NCBI RefSeq assembly: GCF_026341815.1
Contig: NZ_JAPENX010000001.1
Span: 6,448,001-6,512,000, forward strand
Direction: 5' to 3'
DNA from: Streptomyces sp. NBC_00572
Lineage (GTDB): Bacteria > Actinomycetota > Actinomycetes > Streptomycetales > Streptomycetaceae
DNA: 64,000 nt
Shown in pieces: positions 1 through 8,461 of the stretch; position 1 is the first letter of the stretch, and each line of letters opens with the position of its first letter. The translations under genes and the position numbers were made by a program. Below the pieces are notes generated by a model, which saw nothing but the letters and a program-made list of their open reading frames with translations, made no database searches and had not been told where the DNA came from.

Positions 1-1
1 G

Positions 2-3000
2 CCCGGCATCGTGGACGCCGCCGTCCAACGGCCGTTCGACCTCGCCGCCGAGCTGCCGATCCGCGCCACGGTCGTGGAGGTGGCACCCGACGAACACGTC
101 GTCGTCCTGCTGCTCCACCACATCACCACCGACGAGTGGTCCGACCGCCCCTTCCTGCGGGACCTGACCACCGCGTACACCGCGCGCCTCGACGGCGGCG
201 CCCCCGACTGGGAGCCGCTGCCCGTCCAGTACGCCGACTACGCCCTCTGGCAGCAGACGCTCCTGGGCGACCCGGCCGACGCGGAGAGCCTGGCCGCCAG
301 GCAGCTGGAGCACTGGCGTACGGTCCTGGCCGGCGCCCCCGAGGAACTGGAACTGCCCACCGACCGGCCGCGGCCCGCCCGCCCGGCGTTCACCGGGGCC
401 GAACTCGACATCTCCTTCGACCGCACGGTCCACGAGGGCCTGCGACGGCTCGCCCGGGACACCGGCGCCAGCATGTTCATGGTGACGCACGCGGCCGTCG
501 CCGCACTGCTCCACCGGCTCGGCGCGGGCACCGACATCCCGCTCGGCGCGCCCATCGCCGGGCGTGGTGACGAGGCCCTGGACGAGCTGGTCGGCTTCTT
601 CGTCAACACGCTCGTACTCCGCACCGACCTCGGCGGCGACCCCAGCTTCACCGAACTCCTCGGCCGGGTCAGGGAGACCGACCTCGCCGCCTTCTCCCAC
701 GCGGACGTGCCCTTCGAGTCGGTCGTGGAGAAGCTCAACCCGACCCGCTCCCTCTCCCGGAACCCGCTGTTCCAGGTGATGGTCGGCTACCACGCCCGCA
801 CGGACGAGGCACTGCGCCTGCCGGGGCTCCGGGCCGGCTATCTGCCGCACCGCATCGGCACCGCCAAGTTCGACCTCGTGTTCGGCTTCACCGAGCACAC
901 CACCGCCGACGGCGCGGGCGACTCGCTCGGCTGCCGCCTGGAGTTCGCCACCGAACTCTTCGACCAGGAGACCGCCGAACGCATCGCGGACCGCCTCCGC
1001 AGGCTCGTCGGGATCCTCGTCGAAGCCCCCGACGAGCCGCTCTCCCGGGCAGGAATCCTCACCGACGAGGAGCACCGACTCGTCCTCGAAGGCTTCAACG
1101 GCCGGCCCCGCGAGGTCGACGAGGAGACCCTGCCCGCGCTCTTCGCCCGGTGGGTGGCCGAGAGCCCCGACGCCGTCGCCGTCGTCGAAGGCTCCCGCTC
1201 GGTGACGTACGCCCAGCTCGACGCCCGCGCCGACCGGATCGCCCGGCTGCTCGCCGTCCGCGGGGTCGGCGCCGAGAGCGTCGTCGGCGTGGCCGTCCCG
1301 CGCTCGGTCGACATGATCGCCACCGTCGTCGCCGCCCTGAAGCTCGGAGCCGCGTTCCTGCCGCTGGACCTCGTCCACCCCGGCGACCGCCTCAGCTACA
1401 TGATCGAGAACTCCGGCGCCGCCGTCGTGGTCGGCACCGAGCCCGTCGCCGGGAAGATCCCGGACGCCGACGGGGTACCGGTGGTCCTCCTCGACGCCCC
1501 CGACATCGCGGCCGAGCTGGACACCCTGCCCGGGACCCCGCCGGTCGGCGGACCCGTGGGCCTCGAACAGGCCGCGTACGTGATCTACACCTCCGGCTCG
1601 ACCGGCCGCCCCAAGGGTGTCGTCGTCCCGCACGAGGGCATCGCCAGCCTGGTCGCCACCGCCGTCGACCGGATGGGCCTGGAACACGACAGCCGCGTCC
1701 TCCAGTTCGCCTCCATCGGCTTCGACGTCTTCGTCTTCGAACTCGCCATGGCGCTCTGCCACGGCGGCCGGCTGGTCCTCATCACCGAAGAGGCCAGGGT
1801 CGCCGGACCCGCCCTCACGGACTTCCTCGAAGACCAGCGGATCACCCACATGATCCTGCCGCCCTCGCTGGTGTCCGCCCTGCCGCCCGGCTGCCGACTG
1901 CCCGAAGGGTCGACCGTCCTGGTCGGCACCGAGACCGTGCCGCCGGACCTCTTCGAACGCTTCGGCGCCACCGCGAACCTGATCTGCGCGTACGGGCTCA
2001 CCGAGGCGACCGTCAACTCCACGCTGTGGCCCGCCCGTGAGCACGGCGGCCGCGCCACCGGCCGGGTGCCCATCGGCCGCCCGGACCCCAACACCCGCTG
2101 CTACGTCCTCGACGAGCACCTCCGGCCCGTCCCGCCCGGTGTGATCGGCGAGCTGTACGTCGCCGGCCGCGGCCTCGCCCGGGGCTACCTCGGGCAGGCC
2201 GGGCTCAGCTCGGAACGGTTCGTCGCGGACCCGTACGGCGCCTCCGGCAGCCGCATGTACCGCACCGGCGACCGTGCCCGCTGGCGCGCCGACGGCAACC
2301 TCGACTTCCTCGGCCGGGTCGACACCCAGGTGAAGATCCGAGGCTTCCGCATCGAGCTGGGCGAGATCGAGGCCGCCCTCGCGGGCCACCCGACGGTCGC
2401 CCAGGCCGCCGTCCTGCCCGACCGCGACGGCGACATCGTCCGCCTCGTCGGCTACGCCGTCCCCGAGCCGGGCACGGACCTCGCCCTCGACCCGCAGGAG
2501 CTGCGCGCCCACGTCGCCGCCGTCCTGCCGGAGTACATGGTCCCCGCCCTCGTCGTCCCCCTCGACGGCCCGCTGCCGCTCACCCCGAACGGCAAGCTGG
2601 ACCACAAGGCCCTGCCCGCACCGGACTGGTCGGCCATGACCGGCGACGCCGCTCCCGCGACCGAGACGCAGGCGCGGATCGCGGAGCTGTTCTGCGAGAT
2701 CCTCAAGCTGGACTGCGTGGGCGTGCACGACAGCTTCTTCGCCCTCGGCGGCCATTCCATGGCCTCGATGCGTCTCCTGGGCCGCATCCGGGCCGAGTTC
2801 GGCGTCGAGCTGAGCATCCGCGACGTCTTCGACGCGCTGACCGTCGCCGGGATCGCCGGAAAGCTGGACGGTGCGAGCGCCGCCCGGCCCGCCCTGCGCC
2901 CGGCCGAGCCCGGGGCCCTCGACGGTACGGACCTGCCGGTGGCGCCCGTACAGCAGTGGCAGTGGCAGGCGTACCGGCGGAGCCCCGGCTTCGACCACGC

Positions 3001-4237
3001 GCTCGTCCTGCGCTCGCCCGGCGGCCTGGACGCCGACGCGCTGGCCTCGGCGCTCGCCGATGTGACCAGCCGTCATGAGCCGCTGCGCACCGCCTTCGCC
3101 GAGGCCGACGGAACCCTGCTCCGCCGGACCGTCGAAGCCCCGGTCCTGGCCGTGGAGCAGTGCGCGGACCTGGACTCCCGACTTGCGGAACTCGCCGCCT
3201 CCACACCAGAGTTGAGGCAGGAGCCTGCGCTGCGGGCCCGGCTGCTCACCGACCCCGACGGCGCCCAGGCGGTCCTGCTCACCCTGCACTACCTCGCCGT
3301 CGACGAGTGGTCCGTGGTCCCGCTGTTCCGCGACCTCACCACGGCGTACCGGGCGCGTACGGCCGGAGGGACGCCCGACTGGCAGCCGCTCCCCGTGAGT
3401 TACTCCGACTACGCCCGCTGGGCCCGCGAGGTCCTCGGCGACCTGACCGATCCCGAAAGCCGGGGCGGACGCCAACTGGCGTACTGGCGAAGCACGCTCA
3501 AGGACGCACCGCGCGAGCTGGCCCTGCCGACGGAGGCCCGGACCTCCGTCCCCGGCCGGGGCGGGCGCCAGAGCGCGGGCATCGTCGAGTTCGTCCTCGA
3601 CGAGCGCCTCCACGCGGACGTGGACCGGCTCGCCCAGGCCACCGGCACCAGCATGTTCATGGTGCTGCACGCGGCCCTCGCGGCCCTGCTCACCAGCCAT
3701 GGAGCGGGCACCGACCTGCCCATCGGCACGATGGTCGCCGGGCGCGACGACGACCAACTGGCCGACCTCGTCGGCTGCTTCTTCAACACGGTCCTCCTGC
3801 GCACCGACACGGCCGGCGACCCGAGCTTCGCGGAGCTCCTGACCCGCGTACGGGAGACCACGCTGAGCGCCCTCGACCGGCAGCAGGTCCCCTTCGACGA
3901 GGTGGTTCGGACGGCCGGTCTGCGGCCCGAGGGGCCCCAGGTGATGGTGATCCACCACGAGCAGGCCGACCTGGCACGCCTGGAGGGCGGCGTCGGAGAC
4001 CTCCTCGCCGTACCGACCGGCTCGACCCGGGCCGAACTGACCCTCAGCTTCTACGAGCCCCGTGGCGAAGGCCCCGTGCACTGCGGGCTGATCCACGCGA
4101 CGGAGCGGCTCGGCGCGGCGAAGGCCCGCCGGCTCGCCGAGGAGCTCCAGACCCTGCTGCGCACCGTGACAGACGACTCCGAACAGCCCCTGTCCCAGCT
4201 GTTCGGCGTGACACACAAGAGGAGTGAGAACGCATGA
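2..4237 (+). CDS. Non-ribosomal peptide synthetase, 3' part (C-A-T-C), 5' end outside window
   Basis: Large modular enzyme that activates and condenses amino acids, here most likely for a siderophore. The frame is open at the left edge, so the N-terminus is missing. Counting from the GTG at 11, a condensation domain comes first (HHITTDEWS, His36-His37). An adenylation domain follows at about 360-870 (YTSGSTGRPKG, AYGLTEA, YRTGDRARW, NGKLDHKAL). Then come a carrier domain with the phosphopantetheine Ser in GGHSMAS and a second condensation-like domain at about 975-1390. Reading the specificity pocket by hand against GrsA gives D-V-F-S-L-G-A-V-N-K; I do not map this confidently to a substrate. 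The last C domain reads LHYLAVDEWS, so the second motif His is Tyr1094 (3290-3292). No thioesterase follows. The stop overlaps the MbtH gene start (ATGA). Confidence 0.95.
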   Translation, partial: PGIVDAAVQRPFDLAAELPIRATVVEVAPDEHVVVLLLHHITTDEWSDRPFLRDLTTAYTARLDGGAPDWEPLPVQYADYALWQQTLLGDPADAESLAARQLEHWRTVLAGAPEELELPTDRPRPARPAFTGAELDISFDRTVHEGLRRLARDTGASMFMVTHAAVAALLHRLGAGTDIPLGAPIAGRGDEALDELVGFFVNTLVLRTDLGGDPSFTELLGRVRETDLAAFSHADVPFESVVEKLNPTRSLSRNPLFQVMVGYHARTDEALRLPGLRAGYLPHRIGTAKFDLVFGFTEHTTADGAGDSLGCRLEFATELFDQETAERIADRLRRLVGILVEAPDEPLSRAGILTDEEHRLVLEGFNGRPREVDEETLPALFARWVAESPDAVAVVEGSRSVTYAQLDARADRIARLLAVRGVGAESVVGVAVPRSVDMIATVVAALKLGAAFLPLDLVHPGDRLSYMIENSGAAVVVGTEPVAGKIPDADGVPVVLLDAPDIAAELDTLPGTPPVGGPVGLEQAAYVIYTSGSTGRPKGVVVPHEGIASLVATAVDRMGLEHDSRVLQFASIGFDVFVFELAMALCHGGRLVLITEEARVAGPALTDFLEDQRITHMILPPSLVSALPPGCRLPEGSTVLVGTETVPPDLFERFGATANLICAYGLTEATVNSTLWPAREHGGRATGRVPIGRPDPNTRCYVLDEHLRPVPPGVIGELYVAGRGLARGYLGQAGLSSERFVADPYGASGSRMYRTGDRARWRADGNLDFLGRVDTQVKIRGFRIELGEIEAALAGHPTVAQAAVLPDRDGDIVRLVGYAVPEPGTDLALDPQELRAHVAAVLPEYMVPALVVPLDGPLPLTPNGKLDHKALPAPDWSAMTGDAAPATETQARIAELFCEILKLDCVGVHDSFFALGGHSMASMRLLGRIRAEFGVELSIRDVFDALTVAGIAGKLDGASAARPALRPAEPGALDGTDLPVAPVQQWQWQAYRRSPGFDHALVLRSPGGLDADALASALADVTSRHEPLRTAFAEADGTLLRRTVEAPVLAVEQCADLDSRLAELAASTPELRQEPALRARLLTDPDGAQAVLLTLHYLAVDEWSVVPLFRDLTTAYRARTAGGTPDWQPLPVSYSDYARWAREVLGDLTDPESRGGRQLAYWRSTLKDAPRELALPTEARTSVPGRGGRQSAGIVEFVLDERLHADVDRLAQATGTSMFMVLHAALAALLTSHGAGTDLPIGTMVAGRDDDQLADLVGCFFNTVLLRTDTAGDPSFAELLTRVRETTLSALDRQQVPFDEVVRTAGLRPEGPQVMVIHHEQADLARLEGGVGDLLAVPTGSTRAELTLSFYEPRGEGPVHCGLIHATERLGAAKARRLAEELQTLLRTVTDDSEQPLSQLFGVTHKRSENA

Positions 4238-4443
4238 GCACCAACCCGTTCGAGGACCCGCAGGGCCGCTTCCTGGTTCTGGTCAACGACGAGAACCAGC
4301 ACTCGCTGTGGCCCTCCTTCGCCGAGGTCCCCGCCGGGTGGCGGACCGTCTTCGGCGAGGACACGCGCGAGGGCTGCCTGGCCTACGTGGAGGCCCATTG
4401 GACCGACCTGCGCCCGGCGAGCCTCATCGCCCTCCAGGACTGA
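4234..4443 (+). CDS. MbtH-like NRPS accessory protein
   Basis: A 69-residue protein of the MbtH family. Members bind adenylation domains of NRPSs and are needed for their solubility or activity. The family signature is clear: NPFED near the start, SLWP, the GW of VPAGWRTVFG, and HWTDLRP near the C-terminus, with all the characteristic Trp residues present. Length is normal for the family. Its ATG overlaps the stop of the synthetase by four bases, so the two are translationally coupled and the A domain just upstream is the likely partner. It is the last gene of that operon; two strong hairpins follow. Confidence 0.97.
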   Translation: MSTNPFEDPQGRFLVLVNDENQHSLWPSFAEVPAGWRTVFGEDTREGCLAYVEAHWTDLRPASLIALQD

Positions 4444-4470
4444 CGCACCGACACCGAGACCGGCACCACC

Positions 4471-4505
4471 GGCCGCCCGCGGGGGAGTACCCCTCGCGGG
4501 CGGCC
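4471..4505 (+). terminator. Hairpin after the MbtH gene
   Basis: Inverted repeat with arms GGCCGCCCGCG (4471-4481) and CGCGGGCGGCC (4495-4505), and further pairing inside the loop (GGGG/CCCC). It begins 28 bases after the stop of the MbtH gene. There is no U-tract, as is usual in Streptomyces. Confidence 0.65.
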
Positions 4506-4567
4506 GTGTACGTGGGGGCGGACGGTGACGGACAGCGGAAGGGAGCAGGGGAAGGGGGACAGCGGAA

Positions 4568-4600
4568 GGGGGCGGTACGACGATGCGTCGTACCGCCCCC
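4568..4600. terminator. Perfect 15-bp-arm hairpin between convergent operons
   Basis: GGGGGCGGTACGACG (4568-4582), loop ATG, then the exact complement CGTCGTACCGCCCCC (4586-4600). It lies between the NRPS-MbtH operon and the opposing transporter operon, so it probably terminates transcription from both sides. A short direct repeat (GGACAGCGGAAGGG) occurs just before it. Confidence 0.75.
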
Positions 4601-4620
4601 TGGCCCTCGGGAGAGTCCCC

Positions 4621-6534
4621 TCAGCTGACCGGTGAGACCGAGAGGTCCGAGTCCGAGTCCGCGGCCGGCCGCGGCACCTGCTCCCCGGGCTCCCGGCGGC
4701 TGGCGGACCAAGCGGCCCACAGGTCGGCGTACCGGCCGCCGGCCGCCACCAGTTCCTCGTGGGTGCCGGTCTCGACGACCCGGCCCTGGTCGAGCACGAC
4801 CACCCGGTCGGCGGCCGCGGCCTGCGGCAGCCGGTGCGCGACGAGCAGCCCCGTGCGGCCCTCAAGGGCCCGAGCGGCCGCGTCCTCCAGGACGCGCGCT
4901 CCCGCGCTGCCCGCGTCGGCGGTGGCCTCGTCGAGGATCGCGATGGGCGGATCCGCCAGCACGAGCCGCGCCAGGGCCAGGTGCTGCGCCTGGGTGACCG
5001 TCAGTCGGTGCCCGCCCTCGCCGACGACCGTGGCGAGGCCCTCGGGCAGCGCCTGCGCCCATTCCAGGGCTCCGACCCGGTCCAGCGCCGCGTGCAGTGC
5101 CTCGTCGTCGGCCTCGGGCCGGGCGAGGCGCAGGTCGTCGGCGAGGGTTCCGGCGAAGACGTGCACCTCCTGGCTGATGAGTGCCACGGCGCGGCGGACC
5201 CCGGCCGGGCCCAGTTCCCCGGCGTCGACCCCGCCGAGCGCGATCGAGCCCTCGATGGGGCTGTGCACGCCGGCGATGAGCTTGGCCAGGGTGGTCTTGC
5301 CGGCGCCGCTCGCGCCCACCAGGGCCACCCGCTCCCCGCTCCCCACCCGCAGGTCGACCTCGTGCAGGACCGGTGCGCCGGAGCCGTACGCGTGGCTGAG
5401 CCCGGACACCTCGACCGAGCCGTCGGCGAGGGCGCGCGCCTCGCTCTCGGCCCGCTCCGCGGGGAGGTTCGACACGCCGACGAGACGGGCGAAGCTCGCC
5501 CCCGCCGACTGGGCGTCGTCCAGCAGGTAGAGGGTCGCGTTGATCGGGTTGAAGAGGCTGTGGAAGTACAGCGCGGCGGCCGTGGCCGTACCGATGCTGA
5601 CGGAGTTGTCGTCGACCAGCAGGAACCCGGTCGTGAGCATCGCGGCGAGACCGATGAACTCTCCGAGGTTGAGGCGGGAGAAGAACCCGGTGACGATGTG
5701 GATGCCCCGCAGGCCCAGGTCACGGGCGGCCCCGGACCGCTTCTCCAGCAGCTCGGTGTGGGTGTCGTCGAGGCGGAACGCCCGTACGGTCCGGACACCG
5801 CCGACGCTGTCGAGCAGCTGGTGCTGCAGGGCGCCGGTGGCGACGCGGTGCTCGCCGTACACGGGCGCGGCCCGGCGCATGTACCAGCGCACCGACATCA
5901 CCTGGACCGGGGAGGCGAGGAGCGCCGCGATCAGGAAGCGCCAGTCGAGGACGGCGAGCCCGACGAAGGTGAGCAGGATGGTCAGGGCGGAGCGGCTGAA
6001 CTCCGGCAGCGCCTGACGCACCGACTTGCCGATCATCGACACGTCGCTGGTGACCCGGGAGACCAGGTCGCCCGAGCCGGCCGCCTCGACCCGGTCGAGC
6101 GGCAGCCGCAGCGCCCGCTCGATGAACTGCTCCCGCAGCGCGGCCAGGACGGTCTCGCCCAGCCGGGCCACGAGGGTGCTGCCGACGGCCGCGGCCGCGC
6201 CCCGCGCGACGGCGACGACGACGAGCAGGACCAGGGGGACGGTGAGTGCGGCCGCGCCCTTCTTGTCGACCACGAGGTCCACGATGTGTCCGAGCAACGG
6301 AGCGGTGAGCAGTCCGACGGCGGTGCCGGCGACGAGGACGGCGATCGCCACCGCGGCGAGGAGCCGATGGCCGTGCAGCATGGTGCGGAGCGCCGCGACG
6401 GACTCGGCGCCGGTGGCGGTCGGCAGGAGCACGCGGTCCGGGCTGGTTCCGCTCATGGTCTGTTCCGTCTCCCTCGTCCGTCCTTCGTCCGGCTGCGGCC
6501 GGCTGTCGGTCCGTGTCTCGTCGGCGAGCGTCAT
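4621..6534 (-). CDS. ABC exporter-fold half-transporter (TMD-NBD), second subunit
   Basis: About 637 residues: N-terminal transmembrane domain (roughly residues 45-340), then a nucleotide-binding domain. Walker A (GASGAGKTT), Walker B with the catalytic Glu (AILDEATAD) and the switch His (LLVAHRL) are intact. The signature motif is degenerate (LTVTQAQ instead of LSGGQ). The ATG at 6534 overlaps the stop of the upstream subunit (ATGA); an alternative internal start is MSGTSPDRV near 6456. Coupling and complementary motif loss in the neighbour indicate a heterodimer. Next to an NRPS and siderophore importer, the likely role is siderophore export or, as in mycobacterial IrtAB, import of the ferric form; the sequence does not decide which. 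Confidence 0.9.
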   Translation of the reverse strand: MTLADETRTDSRPQPDEGRTRETEQTMSGTSPDRVLLPTATGAESVAALRTMLHGHRLLAAVAIAVLVAGTAVGLLTAPLLGHIVDLVVDKKGAAALTVPLVLLVVVAVARGAAAAVGSTLVARLGETVLAALREQFIERALRLPLDRVEAAGSGDLVSRVTSDVSMIGKSVRQALPEFSRSALTILLTFVGLAVLDWRFLIAALLASPVQVMSVRWYMRRAAPVYGEHRVATGALQHQLLDSVGGVRTVRAFRLDDTHTELLEKRSGAARDLGLRGIHIVTGFFSRLNLGEFIGLAAMLTTGFLLVDDNSVSIGTATAAALYFHSLFNPINATLYLLDDAQSAGASFARLVGVSNLPAERAESEARALADGSVEVSGLSHAYGSGAPVLHEVDLRVGSGERVALVGASGAGKTTLAKLIAGVHSPIEGSIALGGVDAGELGPAGVRRAVALISQEVHVFAGTLADDLRLARPEADDEALHAALDRVGALEWAQALPEGLATVVGEGGHRLTVTQAQHLALARLVLADPPIAILDEATADAGSAGARVLEDAAARALEGRTGLLVAHRLPQAAAADRVVVLDQGRVVETGTHEELVAAGGRYADLWAAWSASRREPGEQVPRPAADSDSDLSVSPVS

Positions 6535-8228
6535 GCGAGCACCGCCGCACGGTACGTCGCGTCGGCCGCGAGGAGTTCGGTGTGGCGGCCGGTCGCCCGT
6601 ACGGCGCCGTCCTCCAGGACGATCACGCGGTCGGTCACGGCGAGGAGAGCGGGGCTGGTGGTGACCAGGATCGTGGTGCGGTCGCGGCGGACCTCGCGCA
6701 GCCGGGCGGCGATATGGGACTCGGTGACCGTGTCCACCGCGGTCGTCGGGTCGTGCAGTACGAGGACGGGCCGGTCGGCGGCGAGGGCGCGGGCGAGGGC
6801 GACGCGCTGGCGCTGACCGCCGGAGAGCGAGCGGCCGCGTTCGGCGAGGAGGGTGTCCCCGCCGTTCGGCAGGAGCCGGGCGACGTCGTCGGCGGCCGAG
6901 GCCTTGAGAGCCCGCTCGACGGCCGGGGCGTCGTCGGCGGCCCCGGCCCGGACGTTGTCGAGCAGCGTGCTCTCGAACAGGTCGGCGTCGTGGTGGGCGA
7001 CCAGGACGACCCGGCGCAACGCGTCGGGGTCGAGCGAGGTCAGCGGCGTGCCGTCGAGCTCGACGGCGCCCTCGGAGGGGTCCGCCTCGCGGGCCAGGCA
7101 GACGAGGAGGTCGTTCGCGGCGGCGGCGTCCCGGGCGACGATCCCGGTCAGGCTGCCGGCCGGGAGTTCGAGGTCGACGCCCCGGAGCGCGCCGAGCGTC
7201 ACCCCCCGCAGGGTGACATGTCCGGCGGCACCGTCGGCGGGCACGTCGTGTCCGGTCCCGACGGCCTCGGGCGAGGCGAGCACTTCGGCGATCCGTTTGG
7301 CCGAGGCGCGGCCCTGGGCGAGCTCGGCGTTCACGTAGCCGAGGAGCTGGAACGGGCCGAGGAGGAACTGCGCGAGACCGACGGCGGCGACCAGGTCGCC
7401 GACGCTGATGCTGCCGTCCATGGCGAGGTACGCGCCGACCACGCCGATGACGGCGATGAAGACGCCGGTCAGGGCGAGGACGGCGCCCTCGTGTCCGGCC
7501 CGGCTGCGCGCGGCGCGCAGGGCGGCGGACAACGAGTCCTGGCTCGTGGTGCGGTAGCGGGCCACGGCCGCCGACTCGGCGCCCATGCCCTTGAGGACGC
7601 GGAGTCCGGAGACGAGGTCGGCGGCGACGCCCGAGGCGTGGGCGGCCCGCTCCTGCTCGGCCTCGCTGCGCTGTTCGAGGGGCCGGCTGATGCGGTGCCC
7701 GAGCCACAGCAGCGGCGGGATGCCGAGGAGGACGAGCAGGCCGAGGGGGACGGAGATCCTGAGGAGTGCGACGGCGCTGATCACGAGGGCGGCGACCGCC
7801 GACACCCCGTACGCGATGACGGTGGCCACCGAGCCCACGCGGCGGGCGTCGTTGGTGGCGATGCTGGTCAGCGCGCCGGGGAGGCGGTTCGCGTCGGCGC
7901 CGCCCCGGGGGTCGAGCACCCGGGTGGCCAGGTCGAGCCGGAGCCGGTGCGCGGCGAGTTCGCCGCTGCCCTCGGTGATCCGGGCGCTGGTGCGGTAGCA
8001 GGTCGACAGGACCAGGAAGAGCACGGCGAGGACGATGAGCAGGCGCAGCAACGCCGAAGAGGAGCCGGTGGCGACCGCGGTGTCGATGGTGGCGCCGATG
8101 ACCACCGGCACCAGGGCTTCGCAGCCTTGATGGGTCATACCGAGCAGAGACGCCGTGATCACTCGGCGGCGTTGTCCTCTGATCGCCTGGCGGAGGACAA
8201 GTCCCCCCGTCGGTACGCCCGTTGGCAT
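6531..8228 (-). CDS. ABC exporter-fold half-transporter (TMD-NBD), first subunit with degenerate ATP site
   Basis: A 565-residue membrane protein with six predicted transmembrane helices followed by a nucleotide-binding domain. Walker A is lost (VARDAAAANDL lacks GKS/T), the Walker B Glu is Pro (VLHDPTTAVD), and the switch His is replaced (LVTTSPAL), but the signature LSGGQRQRVALARAL is canonical. This is the mirror image of the partner encoded at 4621-6534, so the dimer would have one working ATP site (partner Walker motifs plus this signature) and one dead site. ATG 8228 is preceded by AAGGAG. An iron-box-like sequence lies about 30 bases upstream, suggesting derepression in low iron. Confidence 0.9.
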   Translation of the reverse strand: MPTGVPTGGLVLRQAIRGQRRRVITASLLGMTHQGCEALVPVVIGATIDTAVATGSSSALLRLLIVLAVLFLVLSTCYRTSARITEGSGELAAHRLRLDLATRVLDPRGGADANRLPGALTSIATNDARRVGSVATVIAYGVSAVAALVISAVALLRISVPLGLLVLLGIPPLLWLGHRISRPLEQRSEAEQERAAHASGVAADLVSGLRVLKGMGAESAAVARYRTTSQDSLSAALRAARSRAGHEGAVLALTGVFIAVIGVVGAYLAMDGSISVGDLVAAVGLAQFLLGPFQLLGYVNAELAQGRASAKRIAEVLASPEAVGTGHDVPADGAAGHVTLRGVTLGALRGVDLELPAGSLTGIVARDAAAANDLLVCLAREADPSEGAVELDGTPLTSLDPDALRRVVLVAHHDADLFESTLLDNVRAGAADDAPAVERALKASAADDVARLLPNGGDTLLAERGRSLSGGQRQRVALARALAADRPVLVLHDPTTAVDTVTESHIAARLREVRRDRTTILVTTSPALLAVTDRVIVLEDGAVRATGRHTELLAADATYRAAVLA

Positions 8229-8257
8229 GAGACTCCTTCGCGGAGGTAGGTGGCCGG

Positions 8258-8276
8258 TTAGGTAAGCCTACTCTGA
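8258..8276 (-). promoter_or_regulatory. Iron-box-like site upstream of the ABC transporter pair
   Basis: TTAGGTAAGCCTACTCTGA matches the DmdR1/IdeR iron-box pattern (TTAGGTTAGGCTAACCTAA) at 14 of 19 positions, with one half-site well conserved. It lies about 30 bases upstream of ATG 8228, where a repressor would block transcription. It is the weakest of the three boxes in the window. Confidence 0.55.
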
Positions 8277-8371
8277 GTTCGGTAGGGGTCGGGGTGGGTC
8301 GCGGGGAGGTTGGAGGGCCCCGGTCGGGGTGCCGGACGGGTCCTGTCCGGCGCGTTGACCACTCGACACGG

Positions 8372-8390
8372 TTCGGTTAGCCTCACCTAA
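8372..8390 (+). promoter_or_regulatory. Iron box upstream of the ferric-siderophore import operon
   Basis: TTCGGTTAGCCTCACCTAA matches TTAGGTTAGGCTCACCTAA at 17 of 19 positions. It lies 71 bases before the first permease start. DmdR1/IdeR with Fe2+ represses at such sites, so the operon should be induced in iron starvation. Confidence 0.85.
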
Positions 8391-8461
8391 GTCGCGATCC
8401 GTCGGTCTGTGCGCCGTGGGCTCTCGCCGTACATCTGTACCGCCGCCAGGGGGAGTTGTCG

